From an uncultured Caulobacteraceae bacterium (GTDB taxonomy: Bacteria > Pseudomonadota > Alphaproteobacteria > Caulobacterales > Caulobacteraceae), in the NCBI GenBank assembly GCA_903872075.1, contig CAIQJF010000082.1:1-64000 (forward strand): DNA of 64,000 bases. The letters run 5' to 3'. This document shows positions 25,939-34,623 of the stretch, in pieces. A model generated the notes under the pieces. That model was given only the letters and a program-made list of their open reading frames with translations. It was not told the origin of the DNA and searched no databases. The stretch's first letter is position 1. Each line of letters opens with the position of its first letter. Made by a program: the position numbers and the translations under genes.

Positions 25939-26342
25939 GCGTCAAGGCCGGCGATCCCATTCCCGAATGGCTGATGGAGAGCGTGCGTCCCGAGCGCATG
26001 CGGACCATGGCCGCCATCCTGCGCGATCCCAATCCCGTCCACTGGGACCGGTCCAGCTGCGACGCCCTGGGCTACGGCAAGCGCACCATCAACCAGGGGC
26101 CGCTGGGCCTCAGCTATATGGTCAATATGCTGCATGCCTGGGCCGGACCGGGGTCGATCAAGCGTCTCGTCATGACCTTCCCGAAGGTCGTCCTGGACGA
26201 GGACCGCATCCACGCCCGCGGAACCATCACGGCCGTGCGCGAGGAAGACGGCGTGCGACTGGCCGACTGTGACATCTGGCTGGAGCGCGAGCCGGGCGAC
26301 CGGCCTCTGGTCGGAACCGCCACCGTCGTTCTGCCCGCATGA
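25935..26342 (+). CDS. MaoC-like enoyl-CoA hydratase, second subunit
   Basis: 135 residues with the MaoC hydratase pattern: AILRDPNPVHWDRSSCDALG, in which Asp and His of DPNPVHWD act as the catalytic pair, followed by INQGPLGLSYMVNMLHAW. It hydrates an enoyl-CoA. The gene starts inside the stop of the previous one (ATGA) and its own stop overlaps the following MDR gene (ATGA), so the three are a tight operon for acyl-CoA or aromatic-acid breakdown. Confidence 0.8.
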   Translation: MSVKAGDPIPEWLMESVRPERMRTMAAILRDPNPVHWDRSSCDALGYGKRTINQGPLGLSYMVNMLHAWAGPGSIKRLVMTFPKVVLDEDRIHARGTITAVREEDGVRLADCDIWLEREPGDRPLVGTATVVLPA

Positions 26343-27391
26343 GCGGAGCCAACCTGGTCAACGCCGTGAACCGGCGTATGGCCCTGCGCGCCTATCCGGA
26401 CGGCATGCCACGTCCGGAAGACTTCGAGGTGCTGGAGGGGCCGATCCCGGATATCGGCGAAGGCGAGGTGCTCGGCCGGGCGGTCTATCTCACGGTCGAT
26501 CCCTATATCCGGGTGCACATCAGTCCCTCGATGTCGGTGGGCTATGCGCCCACAACGCCGCTGGGCGCGGCGATCCCGGGCGAGGCCGTGCTGCAGGTGG
26601 TCCGCTCCCGTCATCCGGGCTTCGCCGAGGGCGACTACGTGGCGGGATTCGGCGGCTGGCAGGACTACTGCGCCCTGCCGGGCGACAGTCTTCGCAAGGT
26701 CGATGTCGGTCTCGCGCCGCTCTCGGCCCATCTGGGATCGCTAGGCATGCCGGGCCTGACAGCCTACGCCGGCATGACGCAGTTGGCGGAGGCGAAGGCC
26801 GGACAGACCGTGTTCGTCTCCGCCGCTCTTGGTGGTGTTGGCGCGGTGGCCGGACAGCTGGCTCGCATCCAGGGCTGCCGGGTGGTGGGGGTGTCGTCCT
26901 CGGCGGAGAAATGCGCCTGGGCGGTGAAGGAGCTCGGCTACGACGCCTGCCTCGACCGCACGTCGGCGGATTTCGCTGATCAGGTGGCCGCCGTCTGCCC
27001 GGACGGGATCGACGTCAATTTCGAGAACGCCGGCGGCGATGTCTTCTGGGCGGCGTTCAACAACATGAAGGCCTACGGCCGGGTGATCGTCTGTGGCCTG
27101 ATCAGCGGCTACAACAATGACGCTCCGCCGCCCGGGCCGGACCTGACCCCGCACCTGCTGCGCTACATCGCGCTCAAGCGCGTGGTGATGAAGGGCCTGA
27201 TGGTCGCCGACTTCTGGCATCTGAGGCCGCAGTTCCTCGAGGAGGTCGGCGGCATGATCCGCGATGGCCGCTTCCGCTCGAAGGAATATGTGGTCGAGGG
27301 GATCGAGAATGCCGGGAACGCCCTGATCGACATGCTCGAAGGGCGCAATTTCGGGAAGACCGTGGTGCGGATCGCCGACGATCCGGCGTAG
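26339..27391 (+). CDS. MDR oxidoreductase (enoyl/enone reductase)
   Basis: 350 residues, third gene of the MaoC operon, overlapping the previous stop. Cofactor site: TVFVSAALGGVGAVAGQLA. The VDPYIRVH segment near residue 60 and FENAGGDVFWAAF are the family markers. There are no zinc cysteines. It uses NADPH to reduce a double bond and belongs with the protein at 17659-18696. A perfect 12-base hairpin follows the stop. The substrate is likely an acyl-CoA or enone produced by the two upstream hydratase subunits. Confidence 0.87.
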   Translation: MSGANLVNAVNRRMALRAYPDGMPRPEDFEVLEGPIPDIGEGEVLGRAVYLTVDPYIRVHISPSMSVGYAPTTPLGAAIPGEAVLQVVRSRHPGFAEGDYVAGFGGWQDYCALPGDSLRKVDVGLAPLSAHLGSLGMPGLTAYAGMTQLAEAKAGQTVFVSAALGGVGAVAGQLARIQGCRVVGVSSSAEKCAWAVKELGYDACLDRTSADFADQVAAVCPDGIDVNFENAGGDVFWAAFNNMKAYGRVIVCGLISGYNNDAPPPGPDLTPHLLRYIALKRVVMKGLMVADFWHLRPQFLEEVGGMIRDGRFRSKEYVVEGIENAGNALIDMLEGRNFGKTVVRIADDPA

Positions 27392-27417
27392 AAACCCTGA
27401 TCTCGATGGCAGACAAC

Positions 27418-27445
27418 CGGCCGGAGGGGTGATCCCCTCCGGCCG
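27418..27445. terminator. Perfect 12-bp hairpin between convergent genes
   Basis: CGGCCGGAGGGG (27418-27429) and CCCCTCCGGCCG (27434-27445) pair completely around a TGAT loop. It sits between the MDR gene stop at 27391 and the receptor gene stop at 27458, so it can end transcription from both sides. There is no T run, but GC-rich genomes often lack one. Confidence 0.75.
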
Positions 27446-27457
27446 CCGTCGTACTGC

Positions 27458-30400
27458 TTAGAACTTGTACTTCAGGCCGAATTCGATCGACCACTGGGTG
27501 GCGATCGGGTCGACCGTCGGCGTCGCCAGGGTGGCGGCGTTCACGGTGGTGTAGCTGTAGAGGTAGCTGGCGCACACCGCGCTGGCAGAGCCGGACGCCA
27601 CGCCGTTGCCGTCGGCGCACTGGGCGTTGACGACCACGCCGCCGGCCCGGGCGTTGGTGTATTCCTTCACCACGCCCCAGTTCTTGTTCAGCAGGTTGCC
27701 GAGGTTGGCGAAGTCGATGGTGAACATCAGCTCATGGCCCTTGATCGGCGAGGCGATCTCCTGGGCGTACTGGAAGTCGATCCGGTTGATCGAGGGGTTG
27801 GTGCCGAAGCCCTTGGGCACGACCTTGCCGAAGGGCAGGTGGAACTGGTTCGCCACCGCCTTGAACTGGTCAAGGGCCGTCTGGTTGGCGAAGAACACGG
27901 TGGTCGCGCCGGAGGTGAACTTCAGCGGGTTGACCGAGTCGGGGCTGGCGAGGTTCGGGATGTAGGCCAGCTGGTCGTCACGGAACACGCCGAACGACGG
28001 GCTGCGTGAGCCTCCGGCGTTGGCCGGGTCGGTCATCAGGAAGTTGATCGGCCGGCCGCTGTGCGATTCCAGGAACAGGGTGAAGTGCGAGGCGAAGCCT
28101 TTCACCAGTTCCATCTTGTAGCTCACGTCCAGCTTCCAGCTGTCACGGATCCGGTTGCCGGAACGGCCGAGGACCGAGGCGTTGGGATCGAGGTAAGAGG
28201 TCTGGTCGGCGTAGTAGTTGCCGCTGGCGCTGTTGCCGCCCTCGGTGGTGCCGAACTCGGAGATGCCGCCATAGGTCTCGGCGTCCTGGTAGGTGTAGCT
28301 GAGCAGGGCGTCGAGGCCGTGCCAGCGCTTGCCCACCGAGAAGGCCACCGTGGCCGCCCAGTTCTGCACGCCCGGGTTATAGGCCTGGATGTCGCCGAAG
28401 CTGCCGAGGTTCGTCAGGTCGGGATTCGACGCCACCGGCAGGCCGAGGGTCGCGCGGGTCGCGGCCGGCAGGTTGAGGCCATCATAACGGATGCGGCCGT
28501 CAGGGGTGAGCTGCTGCACGCCGTTGATGGTCAGCGGCCGGGCCCGGATGTCGCGGAAGGCGACGTTGGTGTCGGAGACCGTGTAGACGCCGTCGATTCC
28601 CCAGTCGAAGCCGAACTTGGTGGTCCGGAACGAGATGTTGGCCTTCCAGTCGGCCGGCATCTTGAAGTTCGGGGCCAGGGAGTTGGTCCAGGTCAGGCGC
28701 TGGGCCGTGCTGGGCGACTGGATCAGGCTGTTCACCGTCGAGGACGGCGTCGAAATGAAGCTCGGGTCGCTGAGATTCAGGTTCAGCAGGGCCGCGCCGG
28801 TGACCGGATCGATATTGGAGCTGGAGGCGCGGTCGAAGAAGGTGCCGTTGGCCTGACGCACAACCTGGAAGCTGTTGGTCAACGCCCCGGTCTGGGCGCC
28901 GTAGCTGTTGCCGATGAACACGTCCGGCACGCCACCGGACACCCGGCCCACGCCGCCGGACAGTTCATAGGCGCCGGTGCGGTACTTGGCGGAGAAGCGC
29001 GGCATCAGCACGATCTGGCCGTCGTAGTTCTTGTCGTTCAGGAAGCCGTAGCGCGTGGCGAAATTGGCGTTCAGGGTCGGGTGCGTCTGCTGGATGTAGT
29101 AGTCGGCGCGCAGGCCGTAGTTGACGGTCAGGTTCTCATTGATCCGCCAGGTGTCCTGCGCCAGCAGGGTGTGGGTCTGGTAGTCGAACACCTCGGCCGC
29201 GTCGCGGACATTGCCGTCCAGGGAGCCGCCGTAGGACAGGGAGTTGGCCTTGCCGGCGGCGAAGTCGGCCTGGGAGTCGAAGTAGTAGACGCCGTGGGCG
29301 GCCTGCACGAACAGGTCGTAGACGTCGATGCCCTTGAATTGATAGCCGAACTTCACGTCGTGGTTTTCATTGACGTGATAGTAGCCGATCAGTTCGCCGG
29401 AGTAGTCCTTGGTGCGCAGCTCATTGGCCTGCCGGAACTGGTCAGGTCCGAAATTGATCGAGGGCACGCCGCTGGAGCAGGAGGTGGTGCTGCCCGCGTC
29501 GGTCACGTCGGTGCAGACGGTGACCGCCGCGAAACCCTGGCCTTCCGGCGGCAGCTGGCCGCGGGTGTAGGCCCGATAGGAGAAGCGCGCCTCGGTGGAG
29601 AAGTCGGTGTTCCACCGGGAGTTCAACTGCAGGGAGTAGTTGTCCTCGCTCTCAGGCTGAACGTACCAGTTGGAATCCAGGCTGATGTTGGTTGTGCTCG
29701 GGCTGCGCTTCCAGACCGAGCTGAACGCGTGGCGGTAGGTGGCGGTCAGGCGGTTGTGGTCGTCGATGTTCCAGTCGAACTTGACCGAATATTTCTCGTC
29801 CTTGATCGGCTTGACCAGACTGTCCGTGCCGGGGGTCAGGCTCTTGGAGGCCGCGTAGTTGCTCCACTTGGCAAGCACGCCATCGATGTCGGCCTGGGTG
29901 GCGTTGGCGTTGGCCGAGCCGGGGATCTTGTTGAACACGGTGCCGAAGCCGGAGCCGGCCGGTCCGACGGTGGTCAGGTCGTTGCTCTCGAAATTCTCGT
30001 AGGAGACGGCGAAGAAGAGGCGATTCTTGATGATCGGGCCGGAGAGGAAGCCGCCGTAGTTCTTCTCGTGAACGTAGTTGGTGATCGTCCGGTAGCCGGT
30101 CAGGGGGGCGTTGCGGATGTCATTGCCTGTGAAGCCGGTGATCGGCACCTTATCGCCGACCAGATCGCCGCTGCGCTGGAAATCGAACAGGGTGCCGTGG
30201 AAGGTGTTGCCGCCGGACTTGAGGATCAGGTTCAGGGCGCCGCCGGTGAAGTCGCCTTCCTCCACGTCGAAGGGCACGGCCTGGATGGAGGCTTCTTCGA
30301 TCGCTTCCAGCGACACCGGACCGCGGTTGGTGGACAGACCGCCGGTGTTCAGGCCGAAGTCGTCCTGCGAGCGCACGCCGTCGATGGTGATCCGGTTGCG

Positions 30401-30982
30401 GCGGGGCGAGGAGCCGGCAATGTAGAGGCCGCCCGACGGACCTGTGCTGCGGTTGATCAGGTCCAGGTTGGCCAGGGGGTCGCGGCGGCCGACGTCGCGG
30501 ATGTCGCGTTTGACGGACACAACCTCGTCGATCTGGGCGCTCTGCAGGGTCACGCGCGAGCCGACGTTGGCCAGCTGGCTGGTGGTCTGTTTCTTCGCGG
30601 CGGTGACAACGACCTCGGAGACCTCATTGGTCGGGACCAGCGCCAGTCTGACGCGGCGCACGTCGGCCACGTTCAGATGCAGGTCGTCGATGGTCTGGTC
30701 CGCGTAGCCGCTCTTGGAGGCGGTCACCCGATACGGGCCGCCGACCCGCAGACCGCGAAGGTCGAAGACGCCGTTCGCGTCGGCGACCGCATGGCTTTGG
30801 GTGCCGCTGGGAACGTGGGTGACCGTGATGGTGGCGCCGCCCACCGGCGCGCCTTTGTCATCGACGGCCACGCCGCCGACAGCTGCGGTCGTCTGCTGGG
30901 CATGGGCCGCAGGGGTGGCCATCGCCAGGGCGAGCACGCTCAGCGCGGCGCCCATCGCCATACGGCTTTGGAAGCTTGTCAT
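27458..30982 (-). CDS. Oar-type TonB-dependent receptor with carboxypeptidase-like domain
   Basis: 1174 residues. After a signal peptide (LSVLALAMATPAAHAQQ) comes a CarboxypepD-regulatory-like beta domain (residues about 30-115; VDDKGAPVGGATITVTHV), then a plug-like domain (VTLQSAQIDEV, IDGVRSQDDFGLN) and a very long barrel ending in aromatic EFGLKYKF. This is the Oar/OmpA-receptor architecture of Myxococcus and Caulobacter-type uptake of large substrates such as peptides or glycans. ATG 30982 gives the signal peptide. It diverges from the lipoprotein hydrolase/dgo operon, so it may feed it; that is inference. Confidence 0.9.
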   Translation of the reverse strand: MTSFQSRMAMGAALSVLALAMATPAAHAQQTTAAVGGVAVDDKGAPVGGATITVTHVPSGTQSHAVADANGVFDLRGLRVGGPYRVTASKSGYADQTIDDLHLNVADVRRVRLALVPTNEVSEVVVTAAKKQTTSQLANVGSRVTLQSAQIDEVVSVKRDIRDVGRRDPLANLDLINRSTGPSGGLYIAGSSPRRNRITIDGVRSQDDFGLNTGGLSTNRGPVSLEAIEEASIQAVPFDVEEGDFTGGALNLILKSGGNTFHGTLFDFQRSGDLVGDKVPITGFTGNDIRNAPLTGYRTITNYVHEKNYGGFLSGPIIKNRLFFAVSYENFESNDLTTVGPAGSGFGTVFNKIPGSANANATQADIDGVLAKWSNYAASKSLTPGTDSLVKPIKDEKYSVKFDWNIDDHNRLTATYRHAFSSVWKRSPSTTNISLDSNWYVQPESEDNYSLQLNSRWNTDFSTEARFSYRAYTRGQLPPEGQGFAAVTVCTDVTDAGSTTSCSSGVPSINFGPDQFRQANELRTKDYSGELIGYYHVNENHDVKFGYQFKGIDVYDLFVQAAHGVYYFDSQADFAAGKANSLSYGGSLDGNVRDAAEVFDYQTHTLLAQDTWRINENLTVNYGLRADYYIQQTHPTLNANFATRYGFLNDKNYDGQIVLMPRFSAKYRTGAYELSGGVGRVSGGVPDVFIGNSYGAQTGALTNSFQVVRQANGTFFDRASSSNIDPVTGAALLNLNLSDPSFISTPSSTVNSLIQSPSTAQRLTWTNSLAPNFKMPADWKANISFRTTKFGFDWGIDGVYTVSDTNVAFRDIRARPLTINGVQQLTPDGRIRYDGLNLPAATRATLGLPVASNPDLTNLGSFGDIQAYNPGVQNWAATVAFSVGKRWHGLDALLSYTYQDAETYGGISEFGTTEGGNSASGNYYADQTSYLDPNASVLGRSGNRIRDSWKLDVSYKMELVKGFASHFTLFLESHSGRPINFLMTDPANAGGSRSPSFGVFRDDQLAYIPNLASPDSVNPLKFTSGATTVFFANQTALDQFKAVANQFHLPFGKVVPKGFGTNPSINRIDFQYAQEIASPIKGHELMFTIDFANLGNLLNKNWGVVKEYTNARAGGVVVNAQCADGNGVASGSASAVCASYLYSYTTVNAATLATPTVDPIATQWSIEFGLKYKF

Positions 30983-31138
30983 ATTATCCCCGACTCTCTT
31001 GTTTGATTTTGTCCGCCAGCAATCACTGTTACGCGGCGTTTTCAATACTGTAATGAATGATCGACGAAGGTTTTATGACAGTTGCCGGATTATCCGGCGC
31101 GCTTCCGCCCCGGCGGGCGCCCTGCTAGTCTCCCCATC

Positions 31139-32089
31139 ATGTCCGTACCCGGTCGAACCGCCCTGCTTGCCGCCCTTGGTCTCGCCTGCGCCGCCCTCGC
31201 CGGCTGCGTGGGTTTCTCCAGCGATATTCCGTATTCGACCTTGGATACCCGCTATGGCGGACCCCCATCGCAATGGTGGGACACATCCGACGGTCTGCGG
31301 GTCCGTTTCCGCGACGAGGGCCCGCGCGAGGCGCCTGTGCTGCTGATGATCCACGGCTTCTCCGCCTCGCTGGAGGCCTGGGCGCCGTGGACCTCGCGGC
31401 TCTCGGGAGACTATCGGATCATCAGTCTGGACCTGCCCGGTCACGGCCTCACCCGTGCGCCGGCAAGCTGGAAGCCCTCGATCGACGCCTACGCCGACCT
31501 GGCCGATTCGCTTGCCGCCCATCTCGGCGTTACGCGTTATGTCGTGATCGGCAACTCCATGGGCGGCGCGGCCGCCTGGGACGACGCCCTGCGTCACAAG
31601 GATCATGTCCGGGCCCTCGTGCTGGTCGACTCGGCGGGGTGGCCCGGGGCGCACGGCGAGGGATCCCCTCTGTTCGCCGTCATGCGAGGGCCGGTGGGCC
31701 GGGCGGTGTTCGACCACATCGACACCCGGTCCATGGCCACCAGCGGACTGCGCCAGGCCTATGTCGACCCCGCCCTGGTGACGCCGGCTTTGATTGACCG
31801 TTATGTGGACTTCTCGCGCGCGCCTGGACATCGCGACACGCTGCTGCGCATCCGCTCCCGGCCGGCCGCGGCGATCACGGCCGCCAGCCTCGTCGCGATC
31901 ACGGTTCCAACCCTGGTCATGCATGGCGAGGCCGACAGGCTCATCCCCCTTAGCGATGGCAAGGCCTTTGCGGGCGCCATTCCCGGCGCGAAGCTGATCA
32001 CCTATCCGGGGGTTGGCCATGTTCCGATGGAACAGGCGCCCGACGCCTCCGCGGCGGACCTGCGCCTGTTCCTCGAGGCCCTGCCGTGA
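31139..32089 (+). CDS. Alpha/beta-hydrolase lipoprotein
   Basis: 316 residues. The signal is of lipoprotein type (LLAALGLACAALAGC; lipobox LAGC, Cys 22). The fold shows HGFSASLEAWAPW (oxyanion), SLDLPGHG, GNSMGGAAAWDDALR (nucleophile Ser in GNSMGG), the acid in MHGEADRLIPL and the catalytic His in PGVGHVPMEQAP. It hydrolyses an ester at the outer or inner membrane. It overlaps dgoK by four bases (GTGA), which links it to the galactonate genes. The frame's longer start at 31082 adds an untypical leader. Confidence 0.8.
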   Translation: MSVPGRTALLAALGLACAALAGCVGFSSDIPYSTLDTRYGGPPSQWWDTSDGLRVRFRDEGPREAPVLLMIHGFSASLEAWAPWTSRLSGDYRIISLDLPGHGLTRAPASWKPSIDAYADLADSLAAHLGVTRYVVIGNSMGGAAAWDDALRHKDHVRALVLVDSAGWPGAHGEGSPLFAVMRGPVGRAVFDHIDTRSMATSGLRQAYVDPALVTPALIDRYVDFSRAPGHRDTLLRIRSRPAAAITAASLVAITVPTLVMHGEADRLIPLSDGKAFAGAIPGAKLITYPGVGHVPMEQAPDASAADLRLFLEALP

Positions 32090-32994
32090 GCGCCGCCGAC
32101 GGGGTGCTTCTGGCCGATTGGGGGACCACGAACCTGCGGGCCTGGCGGCTGGATCGCGTCGGCAAGGTGGCGGCGCGAGCTGACTTCGCTCTTGGGGTCG
32201 CCCGTCTGACTCCGGGCGAAGCCGCGGCCAGATTTGAATCGGAGGTCCGTCCGGCTCTCGCCGCCCAGGACTTGCCGGCCCTGCTATGCGGCATGATCGG
32301 CTCCACCCTGGGCTGGACCCTCGCGCCCTATGTCGACTGCCCGGCGTCTCTCGAGAGTCTGGCCGAGGGTCTCAGTTCGCCGGCGCCGGGCGTGCGCATC
32401 GTGCCCGGCCTGCGAGGTCCTGGCCTGATCGGGCCGGATGTGATGCGCGGCGAGGAAACTCAGATTCTGGGCTGGCTGGCGGCCGATCCGGCGCGGCTGT
32501 CGGGCGTACATACCCTCTGTCTTCCCGGCACCCACGCCAAATGGGTGCGGGTGGAAGAGGGCCGGCTCATCCGATTCGTCACCGCCATGACCGGAGAACT
32601 GTACGATCTGCTCGGCGCTCAGTCCGTGCTTCGGTTCGCCGGTCCGCCCGGACCCATCGACCTCGTGGCCTTTGACGCCGGGGTTGCGGCCGCGGCGGAC
32701 GGCGGCGCTCTTGCCGCGCGGCTGTTCGGCCTGCGCGGTCTGACGCTGAACGGCGGCCTCGCCGCGGAGGCCGCCCCGTCCTGGTTGTCCGGCCTGCTGA
32801 TCGGGGCGGAGATCGCCGCGCTGCAGCCGGGGTTCGCCACCCGGACCGGAGCCGCCGTCCATCTGATCGGCGCCACCCGGCTTTGCGGCCTCTACGCCCG
32901 GGCCCTGGCCGCCAAGGACGTTTCCTGCGAGATCGCCGATGGTGAGGAGGCTGTCCTGGCTGGCCTCACCCGAATCTGGAGCGCCATCGCATGA
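32086..32994 (+). CDS. dgoK: 2-dehydro-3-deoxygalactonokinase
   Basis: 302 residues. It phosphorylates 2-keto-3-deoxy-D-galactonate at C6 with ATP in the DeLey-Doudoroff route. The ASKHA-type phosphate loop is [15 protein letters not shown] at residues 6-20; further family parts are [14 protein letters not shown] and [11 protein letters not shown], and the C-terminal [16 protein letters not shown]. The GTG start overlaps the stop of the lipoprotein gene and its stop overlaps the ATG of dgoA (ATGA), forming one translation unit. Confidence 0.88.
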   Translation: MSAADGVLLADWGTTNLRAWRLDRVGKVAARADFALGVARLTPGEAAARFESEVRPALAAQDLPALLCGMIGSTLGWTLAPYVDCPASLESLAEGLSSPAPGVRIVPGLRGPGLIGPDVMRGEETQILGWLAADPARLSGVHTLCLPGTHAKWVRVEEGRLIRFVTAMTGELYDLLGAQSVLRFAGPPGPIDLVAFDAGVAAAADGGALAARLFGLRGLTLNGGLAAEAAPSWLSGLLIGAEIAALQPGFATRTGAAVHLIGATRLCGLYARALAAKDVSCEIADGEEAVLAGLTRIWSAIA

Positions 32995-33608
32995 CCCTCG
33001 CCGACGCCCTGGCTCTGCGGCCGCTCGTCGCCATCCTGCGTGGCGTGACGCCGGAGGAGGTGGTCGCCCATGGCGAGGCCCTTTGTGCGGCCGGGATCAC
33101 CGCCATGGAGATCCCGCTGAACTCCCCCTCTCCGCTGGAGAGCATCGGTCGGGCCCGCGCCGCTCTCGCCGGCCGCATGGCCGTGGGCGCCGGAACGGTC
33201 CTCAGCGCCGCCGACGTCGAGGCGGTCGCGGCGGCCGGCGGCTGTTTCATGGTCTCGCCCAACACTGATCCGGCGGTGATCGCCCGGTCGATCGTCCTGG
33301 GTCTGGAGCCCCTCCCAGGCTTTGCGACCGCGACGGAAGCTTTCGCCGCCCTGGCGGCCGGCGCGCGACGGCTGAAGCTGTTTCCCGCCGCGACCTATGG
33401 GCCGGGTCATCTCAAGGCGCTCCGCGCGGTGCTGCCCCCCGAGGTCGAAATCTATCCCGTGGGCGGGGTCGGACCGGCCCAGATGGGGGAATGGCGCGCG
33501 GCCGGCGCGGCCGGGTTTGGGCTGGGCTCCGAACTCTACCGCCCCGGTCAATCGCCGGAGACGACCGCTGACACCGCGCGACGCAGCGTTGCGGCTGTCG
33601 CCGCCTGA
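32991..33608 (+). CDS. dgoA: 2-dehydro-3-deoxy-6-phosphogalactonate aldolase
   Basis: 205 residues of the KDPG/KDPGal class I aldolase TIM-barrel. It splits KDPGal into pyruvate and glyceraldehyde 3-phosphate. The Schiff-base lysine is in [12 protein letters not shown], with the usual glutamate in [10 protein letters not shown] and [11 protein letters not shown] early. The length is typical of DgoA without the dehydratase. It overlaps dgoK by four bases. The aldo-keto reductase gene converges on it three bases away. Confidence 0.88.
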   Translation: MTLADALALRPLVAILRGVTPEEVVAHGEALCAAGITAMEIPLNSPSPLESIGRARAALAGRMAVGAGTVLSAADVEAVAAAGGCFMVSPNTDPAVIARSIVLGLEPLPGFATATEAFAALAAGARRLKLFPAATYGPGHLKALRAVLPPEVEIYPVGGVGPAQMGEWRAAGAAGFGLGSELYRPGQSPETTADTARRSVAAVAA

Positions 33609-33611
33609 GCC

Positions 33612-34586
33612 TCAGCCCGCCGTGAGGCCGAGGGCGTCGATCCGCGCGCGCAGGTCGGCGGACAGGGCCCCGGCGGCTTCGGCCTCCACGACCTGGTTGA
33701 GTTCCGCGCGGTTCTTGACGCCGAGGATCACGGTGTCGACGCCGGTCATGTCGAGGGCGTAGCGGTGCGCCAGCACGGCCGGATCCTCACCGATCTCGGC
33801 GCATAAGGCCCGGAACGGCGCGGCGCGGCGGAAGTCCGCGGCTTCAGGGTGGCTCTCCTTCAGCGGCCGGTCGATGGCGGCGGTCAGGGCGCCGGCCTGG
33901 ACGGCGCGAATTCCCATCACGCCGATACCACGGGCCTTGGCGGCGGCGATGATCTCGCGTGGGCGCGGCGGCTCGGCGAAGCTGCGCATGCCCCCGGCGC
34001 TGTCCATCAGATTGGCCACGGCCTGGATCACATCCGGCTTCGGGTCGTGGGCGACAGCGTGAAGGATGGCGTCAGGCACGCCTACGCCGGTGATCCCCCA
34101 GGCGCCGATGCGGCCGCGCCGCTTGAGGTCCTCCATCGCCGCTATCACCTCGTGCACATAGACGCTCCATGGCGTGGCGAACGAGGCCCGGCGATCATTG
34201 AAGCGGGCGTAAACATAGCCGTCCGGGCTGATGTTGCTGTGCAGGAAGAAGATGTCCGCCCGTTCCAGCCGCATGGTCTCCAAACTGGCGTCGAGCGACG
34301 CTTCGAGCTGCGCCGCCGCCTGGCCGGGGGCGGGCTCGCCGAGCTGATGCTTGGTGGTGAATCGGATGCCAGACGGCGCGGCGCCGCCGAAGGCCATGCC
34401 GATCACGGCCTCGCAGTCCCGGTACATCGGCGCGGTGTCGATCAGGGTGATCCCGGCGTCGAGCGCGGCGTGGACGGTGGCGACGGCCTCGTCGAGCGTG
34501 GTCTCGCCCCAGAGGCGGCCAAGTCCGCCGCCGCCGAGGGTCAGGCGGCTTACCGCCTTCAAGGGGCCGAGGTCGGTGGTCTTCAT
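33612..34586 (-). CDS. Aldo/keto reductase (L-fucose/galactose dehydrogenase-like)
   Basis: 324 residues of the AKR TIM barrel. The tetrad is visible: Asp and Tyr in DTAPMYRDCEAV, Lys in RFTTKHQLG and His in FFLHSNIS. It uses NAD(P) to oxidise or reduce a sugar or aldehyde. ATG 34586 gives the usual length; the long frame to 34778 runs into the kinase gene. It is the third gene of a minus-strand run (FAD oxidase, FGGY kinase, AKR), with 37 bases between it and the kinase, and close to the dgo genes. Confidence 0.85.
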   Translation of the reverse strand: MKTTDLGPLKAVSRLTLGGGGLGRLWGETTLDEAVATVHAALDAGITLIDTAPMYRDCEAVIGMAFGGAAPSGIRFTTKHQLGEPAPGQAAAQLEASLDASLETMRLERADIFFLHSNISPDGYVYARFNDRRASFATPWSVYVHEVIAAMEDLKRRGRIGAWGITGVGVPDAILHAVAHDPKPDVIQAVANLMDSAGGMRSFAEPPRPREIIAAAKARGIGVMGIRAVQAGALTAAIDRPLKESHPEAADFRRAAPFRALCAEIGEDPAVLAHRYALDMTGVDTVILGVKNRAELNQVVEAEAAGALSADLRARIDALGLTAG

Positions 34587-34623
34587 CGGTCGAATCCTTG
34601 GTGGGATGACAGCATCAGGCGTC

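Noticed and set aside
28061-31006. 981-codon plus-strand frame opposite the giant TonB receptor
   Set aside because: The product is Gly/Val/Gln-rich with no domain and mirrors the receptor's codon pattern; long antisense frames are common in high-GC DNA.
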